From: an uncultured Deferribacteraceae bacterium
GTDB lineage: Bacteria > Chrysiogenota > Deferribacteres > CAMZNJ01
Length of the DNA stretch: 64,000 nucleotides
NCBI GenBank assembly: GCA_947313855.1
Contig: CAMZNS010000010.1
Location: forward strand, 14,249 to 78,248
Direction of reading: 5' to 3'
Made by a program: the position numbers and the translations under genes. The notes under the pieces were generated by a model that was given only the letters and a program-made list of their open reading frames with translations, ran no database searches and was not told where the DNA came from. Every line of letters starts with the position of its first letter. The first letter of the stretch is position 1. Of the stretch, positions 8,555-16,229 are shown one piece after another.

Positions 8555-9280
8555 TTATAGTTTGTAGCTCAGGGAAAGGGTAAACGATGAGATGATACCC
8601 AGCAGACCTGATACCAAGAACACGCCCAGTATCATCAACAGTACGCCTGAAACAATGTTTGTGTATTTCAAGAACTTGAGGCTTCTGATTTTGGTAATGA
8701 GTGTGCTTACGGATAGTCCGACGATAAAGAGTGGCACGAAGATACCCATGGAGTATGCACCCAAAAGTATCATCCCTTGGTACACTGAGCCTTGAAGGGC
8801 TGCAAGGGTAAGTATCCCCGATAGAATTGGGCTGATGCAGGGTGCCCATCCCACGGAAAACGCAATACCGATGATGAATGCGTTAACGTAGAAAGGTGCC
8901 CTTACAAAGCCGCTGAAGTGTGATTTCTTCTCACCGAGTAGTGCTTTTATCTTCAGGATGCCTGTCATGTGCAGACCTAAGAAGATTATCAACACGCCGA
9001 GAACTTTCTCAACGGTGTAACGATACTCAAACAGTAGGGAGCCGAAGAACGTGGATGTTGCCCCGAGTAGGATGAATATTAGGGAGAACCCAACGCCGAA
9101 AGATAGTAGCCCTATGATTACTCGAATACGTGTGGCGAGTTTTGGTTTGCCACTTAAGAGCTCTTTTGCACTAACCCCTGACGTGTAAGCTAAATACCCT
9201 GGAAGTAGGGGGATTATACATGGCGAAAAGAACGACAGTAGTCCGCCAAAGAACGATGAAGCGATTAAAGCGATACTCAT
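8555..9280 (-). CDS. ccdA: Cytochrome c biogenesis protein CcdA
   Basis: Six-TM inner-membrane thiol reductant conduit that passes electrons from cytoplasmic thioredoxin to periplasmic apocytochrome c or other thiols. Two key cysteines lie in the expected paired motifs FFSPCIIPLLPGY (TM1) and GWAPCISPILSGI (TM4). ATG at 9280 is preceded by GGAGGCACTCTA; the 23-residue extension to 9349 is rejected. 241 aa is typical for the short CcdA class. It is divergent from ccmE and fits the same pathway. Confidence 0.92.
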   Translation of the reverse strand: MSIALIASSFFGGLLSFFSPCIIPLLPGYLAYTSGVSAKELLSGKPKLATRIRVIIGLLSFGVGFSLIFILLGATSTFFGSLLFEYRYTVEKVLGVLIIFLGLHMTGILKIKALLGEKKSHFSGFVRAPFYVNAFIIGIAFSVGWAPCISPILSGILTLAALQGSVYQGMILLGAYSMGIFVPLFIVGLSVSTLITKIRSLKFLKYTNIVSGVLLMILGVFLVSGLLGIISSFTLSLSYKL

Positions 9281-9701
9281 TAGAGTGCCTCCTAGTCTAT
9301 CATTGGTTTCATTTATGTTGTCGAGAGCATGATTGGGGGACAGAGTCATCAGGTAAACCCAGATTATGCACCCTACTTAATTCTATTTACAAGTGTTAGC
9401 AACGATTGTTCGAGCGTCAGTATTGTTAAGACCGACGCCAACCGATTTTGTTCAAAGTTTTATCACATTTCTTTTATTAATAGCTAACTAAGTGTCAACA
9501 ATACTACAGAGAAAAATAATGTCAACAATACTTTTTGCATAATTGACAAAGAGTGTGGGTAAAGAATAAATTATACTGAATAAGTAGCAATAAACCTTGA
9601 CTTTAGTGTGCTTTTGTAACTATAGTATAAACAGTGAAGTATATTTAAGGTTAGTGCAACAGCTTGGTGCAATAGCTTGGTGCAATAGGTAGGTTTAGCC
9701 C
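9281..9701. other. Divergent ccdA/ccmE intergenic region
   Basis: 421 bases, AT-rich in the middle, no gene seen. It contains the candidate ccmE promoter and two near copies of AGCTTGGTGCAATA just before ccmE (about 9661-9685). Confidence 0.7.
9597..9626 (+). promoter_or_regulatory. Candidate promoter of the ccm operon
   Basis: TTGACT (9597-9602), 18-base spacer, TATAGT (9621-9626). This gives a leader of about 70 bases to ccmE. Confidence 0.5.
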
Positions 9702-10091
9702 ATGAATCAAAATAAGAAAATACTATTGGCCACTGTAGTGTTCTCATTCATAATTATCGGTATGATGTTTGTTGCCTTCAAAGGATCAAACTTCTACTAT
9801 GTCAACGTATCCGATCTGCAAAAAAACATGAGCACTAACGAATTCCGCGTAACAGGAGAAGTTATCGCCGGAACGGTAGTGGACGCACCCGCCAAATCAA
9901 CACTAATGTTTGCAATGGCCGATATTGATGACACCAGTATCGCTGTAGACGTAGTCTACAAAGGGATCAAACCCGACGCTTTTGCTGAGGGACAACACGC
10001 TGTTGTCGAAGGATCTTACGACAGGGTGACGAATACCTTCCATGCCAAGACGATGCTCGTCAAGTGCCCCTCCAAATACGAAGAGGAGTAA
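9702..10091 (+). CDS. ccmE: Cytochrome c maturation haem chaperone CcmE, Cys-type (CxxxY)
   Basis: Periplasmic haem chaperone anchored by one N-terminal TM (ILLATVVFSFIIIGMMFV), followed by an OB-fold beta domain (residues ~35-115). Classical CcmE binds haem covalently through His in HxxxY; here the same site reads CPSKY (Cys122, Tyr126), the CxxxY variant known from archaea and some bacteria. 129 aa. First gene of the ccmEFABCD cluster. A 7-bp repeat array starts at its stop codon. Confidence 0.92.
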   Translation: MNQNKKILLATVVFSFIIIGMMFVAFKGSNFYYVNVSDLQKNMSTNEFRVTGEVIAGTVVDAPAKSTLMFAMADIDDTSIAVDVVYKGIKPDAFAEGQHAVVEGSYDRVTNTFHAKTMLVKCPSKYEEE

Positions 10092-10162
10092 CGGTCGGCG
10101 GTCGGCGGTCGGCGGTCGGCGGTAACGGTCGCGGTTGCGGTAATGGTCGGCGGTTGCGGTAA
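10091..10162. repeat. 7-bp tandem array GGTCGGC with diverged copies
   Basis: Four clean copies then degenerate cggttgcggtaa variants fill half of the ccmE-ccmF gap. The motif resembles the 7-bp array at 524-561. Confidence 0.9.
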
Positions 10163-10249
10163 GCACGCCCTTACAGAACACACGCAGTCGTAACAGCAAA
10201 ACGAACAAGCACGATTCATGTTATGAAAAAACACTCGGAGATATAAATA

Positions 10250-12214
10250 ATGACCCTCGGTTTATCCCTACAATATTTGGCGTTTGCCGCCTACACATTC
10301 GCCCTAGCGTCATACGCTCTTGCCATCTACAAAAACTCTAAAAAGATACGCTTTTACGCCTCACTAGGTGTTATGTTAGGCTTTGTCTTCGTTGTTGGTG
10401 CCGTCACACTACTGGAAATCGCACTCGTAACCGACGATATCCGCAACGTATACGTCGCCAATTACGCCGGTGCCAACATGCCCCTCATCTACAAAATAAC
10501 AGCTTTGTGGGGTGGTCAGGCTGGTTCCCTCCTGTTCTGGCTCTTCCTCATCGCCATATTCGCTGTTGTGGAGTTGGCAAGCATCGAACGATACGATGTG
10601 AAATTCGGCTCATACATAATGATAGCCATCATCGCCAATATCCTCTTCTTCAACATGATGGTCATCGAATACAACCCGTTCGAACTACTAGACGACCAGA
10701 TTGCACCCATGCTCATACAGGGCGTTGGGCTCAATCCGCTACTGCAAAATATCGGAATGATATACCACCCGCCACTGCTCTACATCGGCTACACCGTAAT
10801 GCTCATACCGTTCTCGTACGCCTTTGCAGCACTAATCACCCGTCGCCTCGATGCGTTCTGGATAGACTCCGTACGTAGCTGGATACTCTTCGCATGGACA
10901 GCACTCACAGCAGGTGTTATCCTCGGTGGACAGTGGGCATACGTGGAGCTAGGTTGGGGTGGTTATTGGGCATGGGATCCTGTGGAGAACGCGTCCATCT
11001 TCCCTTGGTTTGCCATAACAGCGTACTTGCATATGGTTTTGGTGTATAAGTCCACGCGTAAGTTCGCCATCTTCACATTTGCCACAGCCATGGGGGTGCA
11101 TATCCTGTCCATCTTCGGCACCTACCTCACTCGTAGCGGTATCGTTACGTCTGTACACTCCTTTGCCCCCTCTAGCATCGGAACCCTGTTCCTGTACTAC
11201 ATGGGTGCACTGACCCTTGTTAGCGTTGCGTTGATTGTTTACAATAGGAACTCCCTATCACTTGTGGACAAGATTAACTTCCAATCGAAATCGTCGTTAA
11301 TAGTCTACGGTGTGGTGCTTCTTTTTGCCCTCAATTTCGCTATTATCTTCGGAACTATTGCCCCCGTAATAACTGGCTGGTTCGGCGAACAACGCTCCCC
11401 CGCACTTGAGTACTACAATATCGTATCCATACCCATCTTCATGGTCATACTGCTGCTTATGGGTATTGCGTCTGTGATGGTCACATTCCGTCGTTATGGG
11501 AAAAAGCTTCTCTACTTGGCTATTGTGGCATCGGTACTCAGTCTTCTGGTATTCCTCGTGATGGGTTACCGCTCGCTGATACCCTCCGCCCTCCTATTTG
11601 TGGCGTTCATGACCATGTATGCTTCGGCTTTTACACTGTACTACTACTTCCGTAGCAAGGTGAAGTTTATTCGTGCTGGCTCGTTGTACGGTGCTCAGAT
11701 TGTGCATTTCGGCATAGGGGTAATTGCCATCGGAATCATAAGCACATCGTTTTATTCCCAAGAGTTTGACATTGTCATTGATGGCGACGTCATCACCAAT
11801 ATTGGCGACACAGGTTACGGCGTCGAACCGAACAAGGTTCGCTACTTTGTTGGCTCGAATTACGAAGAGGCTGCCCTCGACATGAGTATTTACAAGGACG
11901 GGAAATACCTCACCAACCTACTACCGGGCATACGCATGTACCCACCAGACGACCAACAAATATTCCGTGAAGTGGCAATTTACAGCCACGGTTTGTCCGA
12001 ATTTTACGTAGCATTCATTACCATTGTTGAGAAGGTGCAGTACCGCATACTAGTCATTATCCAACCACTCATGGCACTACTGTGGATCGGTTCCGGAATT
12101 ATCATGCTTGGTGGACTATGGCTCTGGATTACATCCATGATAAACAACAGTATTCGCTACAGTCGTGGCAGAAAAGCACTCAAAACATCAACAAACCCAA
12201 GTCAGGGAAGTTAA
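10250..12214 (+). CDS. ccmF: Haem lyase subunit CcmF
   Basis: Large polytopic inner-membrane protein that takes haem from holo-CcmE and attaches it to apocytochrome c. It carries the tryptophan-rich haem-handling motif GGYWAWDPVENASIFPW and conserved periplasmic histidines (IYHPPLLYIGY, AYLHM, SVHSF). 654 aa is a normal CcmF length. No CcmG, CcmH or CcmI follows, as reported for organisms with Cys-type CcmE. SD GGAGAT precedes the ATG. Confidence 0.95.
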   Translation: MTLGLSLQYLAFAAYTFALASYALAIYKNSKKIRFYASLGVMLGFVFVVGAVTLLEIALVTDDIRNVYVANYAGANMPLIYKITALWGGQAGSLLFWLFLIAIFAVVELASIERYDVKFGSYIMIAIIANILFFNMMVIEYNPFELLDDQIAPMLIQGVGLNPLLQNIGMIYHPPLLYIGYTVMLIPFSYAFAALITRRLDAFWIDSVRSWILFAWTALTAGVILGGQWAYVELGWGGYWAWDPVENASIFPWFAITAYLHMVLVYKSTRKFAIFTFATAMGVHILSIFGTYLTRSGIVTSVHSFAPSSIGTLFLYYMGALTLVSVALIVYNRNSLSLVDKINFQSKSSLIVYGVVLLFALNFAIIFGTIAPVITGWFGEQRSPALEYYNIVSIPIFMVILLLMGIASVMVTFRRYGKKLLYLAIVASVLSLLVFLVMGYRSLIPSALLFVAFMTMYASAFTLYYYFRSKVKFIRAGSLYGAQIVHFGIGVIAIGIISTSFYSQEFDIVIDGDVITNIGDTGYGVEPNKVRYFVGSNYEEAALDMSIYKDGKYLTNLLPGIRMYPPDDQQIFREVAIYSHGLSEFYVAFITIVEKVQYRILVIIQPLMALLWIGSGIIMLGGLWLWITSMINNSIRYSRGRKALKTSTNPSQGS

Positions 12215-12227
12215 AGAGAGTTGCTTT

Positions 12228-12905
12228 GTGATTTATAGTACCAACAACCTAAGTAAAGTTTACGGCACCAAAGTGGTTCTCAGAAAAGTGAACCTTAGTA
12301 TCGGCGAAGGCGAATTTTTACTCCTAGCAGGACACAACGGTGCGGGGAAATCCACACTCATAAGCCTGCTAGCAAATCGCCTGAAACCAACCAAAGGCGA
12401 AATCCTCTACAATGAAAAACCCCTCAAAAGCTGGGGCAACGGCTACTACAACCATGTGGGCTTCCTCGGCGACGCAACAAACCTCTACCCACAGCTCACC
12501 GTCTACCGAAACCTCACCCTAGTAGCAAAAATATACGGACTACCGCAAAGCCGAGTTGATGACGTACTGGAAGAGTTTAGCCTCGAAGTGCACAAGGGCA
12601 AAAAATTGACAGAGCTGTCCAAGGGTCTCAAGCAGAGGGTGAACTTTGCCAGAGCCATAATGCACAACCCCAAAATTATCATGGCTGACGAACCGTTCTC
12701 AGGCATCGATATCACATTTACGAAAACCATGGTCGACATGCTCGAAGGTTGGAAAAATATGGGGCGTACGATTATTCTTGCAACACACACGTTCGATCAT
12801 ATTTGGCACCTACCACACCGCGTTGCAATCATCAAAGACGCCTCACTAGTGTACCACGACAATACGGAAAACATCTCCCCCGAAGGTATTGTCGAGCACT
12901 ACTAG
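12228..12905 (+). CDS. ccmA: Haem-exporter ABC ATPase CcmA
   Basis: ATP-binding subunit of the CcmAB(CD) transporter that releases haem-loaded CcmE from CcmC. Walker A GHNGAGKST, signature LSKGLKQRVNFARA, Walker B IIMADEP followed by D-loop SGID, and H-loop ATHTFDH are all intact. GTG at 12228, 13 bases after the ccmF stop, gives a normal 225-aa protein; the longer frame from 12165 would overlap ccmF and is not needed. Confidence 0.92.
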   Translation: MIYSTNNLSKVYGTKVVLRKVNLSIGEGEFLLLAGHNGAGKSTLISLLANRLKPTKGEILYNEKPLKSWGNGYYNHVGFLGDATNLYPQLTVYRNLTLVAKIYGLPQSRVDDVLEEFSLEVHKGKKLTELSKGLKQRVNFARAIMHNPKIIMADEPFSGIDITFTKTMVDMLEGWKNMGRTIILATHTFDHIWHLPHRVAIIKDASLVYHDNTENISPEGIVEHY

Positions 12906-12911
12906 CAACCC

Positions 12912-13069
12912 GCACGGCTGGCAATTGGCACGGCTGGTAATTGGCACGGCTAGTAATTGGCACGGCTGGTAATTGGCACGGCTAGTAATTGGCACGGCTG
13001 GCAATTGGCACGGCTAGTAATTGGCACGGCTAGTAATTGGCACGGCTGGTAATTGGCACGGCTATGGCA
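12912..13069. repeat. 16-bp minisatellite between ccmA and ccmB, ten copies
   Basis: Ten head-to-tail units of GGCACGGCTRGYAATT with exact 16-bp spacing. Copies differ almost only by transitions at two positions (ctagt, ctggt, ctggc). It fills a gap inside an operon and ends 28 bases before ccmB. Confidence 0.97.
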
Positions 13070-13096
13070 TGAAGCTACAAACTACAGGAAGGTACA

Positions 13097-13771
13097 ATGA
13101 TTAGGTATTTCAGGGACTTCAAGGTGCTATTTGTGCACAACATGGTGAGCGAGCTACTCAATCGCGAACTCATATACCTCTCCGTGGCGTTCTCCCTAAT
13201 GCTATCAGTAATACTCGCCTTCGCCACACATGGTAGCTCGAGCCTCGAACTCACCGTGTCCATGTACTCTGTAGCACTCATCTTCACCATCAACCTCATA
13301 TCCATGCGTGCCATGTATTACGAATACCAAGAGGGGGGGATAAACACCATCCTATTTTCGCCCATGGTTGACGCGTCAGCCTTTGTTTTTGCTAAAGGGT
13401 TGACCAACTTCTTTTACGTAATGGTGGTAGCGGTGCTAATGTTGCCGTTCTACTTCACAACGGGCATCTTCACGCAGGGTGCATTACTAGGTGTTGTGCT
13501 TCTGATTACAGCAATAACTATGGTTGGTGTTGCTGTGATAACGTCGTTTTTGGCGTTCATGGCATTCCATACTGCAGCCAAGGAGGTACTCCTGTTTGTT
13601 CTACAGCTACCCTTTGTTCTGCCAGTCATCATGGCGTACAATTTCATCCTTGGGTCGGTGGTTGTTGATGGTGCCGATATCCCTTGGCGAATGCTTACGC
13701 TACTGGTTGGGTACGACTTTATCGTAATATTTATCATATTTATCCTGTTCGATTTTCTAATCAGGGACTAG
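13097..13771 (+). CDS. ccmB: Haem-exporter permease CcmB
   Basis: Six-TM inner-membrane partner of CcmA. The sequence follows the CcmB pattern from the N-terminus (DFKVLFVHNMVSELLNRE) through hydrophobic helices and the cytoplasmic EYQEGGINTILFSP loop. 224 aa is standard. SD AGGAAGG precedes ATG. It lies 191 bases after ccmA because of the minisatellite. Confidence 0.92.
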   Translation: MIRYFRDFKVLFVHNMVSELLNRELIYLSVAFSLMLSVILAFATHGSSSLELTVSMYSVALIFTINLISMRAMYYEYQEGGINTILFSPMVDASAFVFAKGLTNFFYVMVVAVLMLPFYFTTGIFTQGALLGVVLLITAITMVGVAVITSFLAFMAFHTAAKEVLLFVLQLPFVLPVIMAYNFILGSVVVDGADIPWRMLTLLVGYDFIVIFIIFILFDFLIRD

Positions 13772-13826
13772 AAGGGGTATGACGTAAGGACTAACGCAGA
13801 GAATAAAACATAGAAACGGAGCTATT

Positions 13827-14498
13827 ATGAAAAAAAGTTATTTGATACCATTAAACATTGTATTCTTATCGGCATTCGGAGTGCTTGTGTATTTCGGGAT
13901 AGTGTTCCCCCCAGTTGAGCGCGTTATGGGGATTGTTCAGAAGATATTTTACGTCCATATCGGTTTAGTTGCCATGGCGATGTTCTCTTTTTTCCTAGCC
14001 TTTGTTCTGTCTGTTATCTATCTTATCACCGAAAGGCCGAAGATCGATATTTTGGCGTCGAACGCTATCTACATCGGAACGATAATGTTTGCTCTCGTAA
14101 TCACTACAGGTATGATTTGGGCAAAGCCGGCATGGGGCACCTTTTGGGTTTGGGATCCACGCCTAACCATATCTCTGATGACGTTCCTGTTGTATATTTC
14201 CTACATTATGCTACGTGTTTTCATCGATGATCATTCCAAAAGGGCAACATTTTCGGCGGTACTAGCGATAATGACGTTTATCCTGACCCCCATCAATTAT
14301 TTTGCAACAAGGTGGTGGAATTCCATGCACCCCGTGGTATTTGGTAAAGAGGGTTCCGATGGACTAACGCCTGATATGATGACATCTGTTGAGGTATCGG
14401 TAGCCATGATGGCGATAATGTATCTGATTATATCGTGGGAAGCCTACACGGTGCAGGTGCTAAGCTACAAAAAACGTATGAAGAAACTGGATATCTAG
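13827..14498 (+). CDS. ccmC: Haem delivery protein CcmC
   Basis: Inner-membrane protein that loads haem onto CcmE. Tryptophan-rich motif WGTFWVWDPRLT is present, with flanking histidines FYVHIGLVA and NSMHPVVFG as axial haem ligands. Six TMs, 223 aa. Immediately followed by ccmD. Confidence 0.94.
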   Translation: MKKSYLIPLNIVFLSAFGVLVYFGIVFPPVERVMGIVQKIFYVHIGLVAMAMFSFFLAFVLSVIYLITERPKIDILASNAIYIGTIMFALVITTGMIWAKPAWGTFWVWDPRLTISLMTFLLYISYIMLRVFIDDHSKRATFSAVLAIMTFILTPINYFATRWWNSMHPVVFGKEGSDGLTPDMMTSVEVSVAMMAIMYLIISWEAYTVQVLSYKKRMKKLDI

Positions 14499-14510
14499 GG
14501 AGTAGACAAA

Positions 14511-14657
14511 ATGGGCAATAACGTAATATTTTTAATTTCGGCGTATGTGGTATCCATCGTAGTTCTTCTGGTTGTTCAGTTTTTCTTGACATACTTGGTT
14601 ATCAAGAAGATGAACACAGCGGTGGAAGATTCTGACAACGGTTCTGACAACGATTAG
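14511..14657 (+). CDS. ccmD: Small single-TM protein, CcmD-like
   Basis: 48 codons starting ATG at 14511, 12 bases after ccmC, with GGGAGTAG as Shine-Dalgarno. One TM (VIFLISAYVVSIVVLLVVQF) is followed by YLVIKKMN and an acidic tail (EDSDNGSDND). Size, topology and place after ccmC match CcmD, which stabilises the CcmABC complex and releases haem-CcmE. Sequence conservation in CcmD is low, so the call rests mainly on context. The tail repeats GACAACGGTTCT. Confidence 0.72.
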   Translation: MGNNVIFLISAYVVSIVVLLVVQFFLTYLVIKKMNTAVEDSDNGSDND

Positions 14658-14688
14658 TGCAACGGTTCTGACAACTAATGGTTAGGGG

Positions 14689-14875
14689 TATTTGTGCGGT
14701 TACGCAATAATGGTAATCGTGGAGCCCGCAAGAGTGGTGTCATCCGTACAAGTGTCGACATGACTGACGTATTCGTATTTGTGCGGTTACGCAATAATGG
14801 TAATCGTGGAGCCCGCAAGAGTGGTGTCATCCGTACAAGTGTCGACATGACTGACGTATTCGTATTTGTGCGGTT
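14689..14875. repeat. 87-bp direct repeat, two full copies plus a partial third
   Basis: Identical 87-bp units begin near 14689 and 14776, with a partial copy from 14863. They lie between ccmD and the queH end. The unit holds no recognised element. 87 is a multiple of three and the + frame is open across it, but no translation signal supports a gene. Confidence 0.95.
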
Positions 14876-14887
14876 TGGAGATGATGG

Positions 14888-14911
14888 TGGGGCAAGGGGG
14901 TATTTGCCCCA
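14888..14911. terminator. Hairpin between convergent ccmD and queH
   Basis: Perfect 8-bp stem TGGGGCAA (14888-14895) / TTGCCCCA (14904-14911) with an 8-base loop. There is no T-run, so this is at best a weak or Rho-assisted terminator. Confidence 0.4.
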
Positions 14912-14937
14912 CTGTTGCCGCAACCTTCATCGCAACC

Positions 14938-15582
14938 TTAGTTGGAACCTTCATCGCAACCTTCGTCGGTGCTGTCAGCCGTGTGGTGGTTGACAATCCC
15001 CTCTTTAGCGGTGTACCTATCGAGGTTGCGTGGTAGCTGTGTTTCGTACCTTTCCTCTTCGGAGTAGATGCAGCCGCAATATTGTTGTCGGTAAAGCCCG
15101 TACTCTTTGGAGATATCTATCCCTTCTTTGTGTCCACTGCGGAAGTCACTGTAAACAAAAGGGATACCGAATCGTTTTGCGGCTTTTTCTGCCTCTTCCA
15201 CAATAATATGGTGGTATTGGTGTTTGCTGTAGAGCAGGGAGGATGAGAACGCATCGACGCCCATCTTTTTTGCTTTTTGGGCAGTTTTCTGCAATCTCAT
15301 GGCATAACATGTACGGCATCGTCTCTCTTTGGGTATTTTGGAGAGTTTCAGGAATTTTTTGAGTCCATACTCTTCGTCCCAGTGTGAGTTGACGTTTTCA
15401 ATTTTGTTGAGTTGGAGTGTTGCTTCGAGTCGGTTGTAGAGTTCTTTCATGGGGTGTATGTTTGGGTTGTAGAAGAACCCTTCGACTTTGTATTCGTCTT
15501 GTAGTTTCAGGTTTTGGATGGGGTAACAGGAGCATGGTCCACAGCATTGGTGTAGTAGTAGAGTTTTTTTAGTTGAGGGCAT
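14938..15582 (-). CDS. queH: Epoxyqueuosine reductase QueH
   Basis: Last step of queuosine tRNA modification (epoxyqueuosine to queuosine), the QueG-independent DUF208 type with Fe-S and second metal sites. Cys motifs are present: HQCCGPCSC (residues ~11-19), RRCRTCYAMR, and QQYCGCIYSEEERY. ATG at 15582 follows AAGGAGCAACAAAAT; the 14-residue upstream extension is rejected. 214 aa. The C-terminus beyond the conserved core ends in an Asp/Glu/Ser tail made by a CAACCTTCATCG-type repeat. Confidence 0.9.
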   Translation of the reverse strand: MPSTKKTLLLHQCCGPCSCYPIQNLKLQDEYKVEGFFYNPNIHPMKELYNRLEATLQLNKIENVNSHWDEEYGLKKFLKLSKIPKERRCRTCYAMRLQKTAQKAKKMGVDAFSSSLLYSKHQYHHIIVEEAEKAAKRFGIPFVYSDFRSGHKEGIDISKEYGLYRQQYCGCIYSEEERYETQLPRNLDRYTAKEGIVNHHTADSTDEGCDEGSN

Positions 15583-15650
15583 ATTTTGTTGCTCCTTTGG
15601 GCGTGCAAAAACAATCGAAAACACCCTGCACCCTTTGCCTATCTGGTTGG

Positions 15651-15782
15651 CGCGCTAGTTACGGTTACGGTTACGGTGGTGATTCGATTGCTTTGTGTCG
15701 ACAACTACGGCTCCGACAACACCGTCACCATCTTCGCGCTAGTTACGGTTACGGTTACGGTGGTGATTCGATTGCTTTGTGT
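15651..15782. repeat. 48-bp direct repeat, two copies 84 bp apart
   Basis: Identical blocks at 15651-15698 and 15735-15782, each containing three GTTACG hexamers, lie in the rpsT-queH gap. They are separated by 36 unrelated bases. No gene seen. Confidence 0.93.
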
Positions 15783-15812
15783 AGTAGTCGATGTTGTGTT
15801 AAGGGTACAGTA

Positions 15813-16076
15813 TTAAGCTATTTTGTCCATTTTGCGTGTTAGGCGTGATATTTTTTTGGATGCTTTATTCTGATGCAAGATACCTTTGCCCCCAAGTTTT
15901 GCGATGAAAGCGGAAGCGTCATGAAGTAGTAGGGTAGCCTGCTCTTTGTCGTTAGCTTCAACAGCTGCCAAGTACTTCTTCACCATTGTTTTCATTGTAG
16001 ATTTGTACGCAGTATTACGTTCATTTCTTTTAATATTTTGTCTAACCCTTTTTCTTCCTGATACGGTATGTGCCAC
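15813..16076 (-). CDS. rpsT: 30S ribosomal protein S20
   Basis: Primary 16S rRNA-binding protein of the 30S body. The GTG at 16076 gives exactly 87 residues (MAHTVSGRKRVRQNIKRN...), the usual S20 length and N-terminus, and is preceded by GGAGGG. The longer frame to 16157 runs into the proposed promoter and cannot be translated from that transcript. The basic helices KRNERNTAYKSTMKTMVKKY and NKASKKISRLTRKM are typical. Confidence 0.93.
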   Translation of the reverse strand: MAHTVSGRKRVRQNIKRNERNTAYKSTMKTMVKKYLAAVEANDKEQATLLLHDASAFIAKLGGKGILHQNKASKKISRLTRKMDKIA

Positions 16077-16128
16077 AATCCCTCCAATATGCCCTGTAGA
16101 CATAGGTTTGCATTTAATTTGTAGTTGA

Positions 16129-16157
16129 ATTCTAACGTTATCAAATAGAAATGTCAA
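16129..16157 (-). promoter_or_regulatory. Strong promoter of rpsT
   Basis: On the minus strand TTGACA (16157-16152), 17-base spacer, TAGAAT (16134-16129). Expected transcript start is near 16121, giving a leader of about 45 bases to the GTG at 16076. It may also serve queH. Confidence 0.78.
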
Positions 16158-16229
16158 GTTTTTATTGTAAAAAGCAATGCTTTTGCAGTACTATGTTAGT
16201 TGAAATATCTACTTTGGGGTTATAATAGC

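Noticed and set aside
12912-13069. CRISPR array suspicion for the 16-bp repeats (and other arrays)
   Set aside because: Units are head-to-tail without unique spacers, and no cas genes are in the window.
16077-16157. 27-residue N-terminal extension of ribosomal protein S20
   Set aside because: It overlaps a TTGACA-17-TAGAAT promoter; the GTG at 16076 gives the canonical 87-aa protein.
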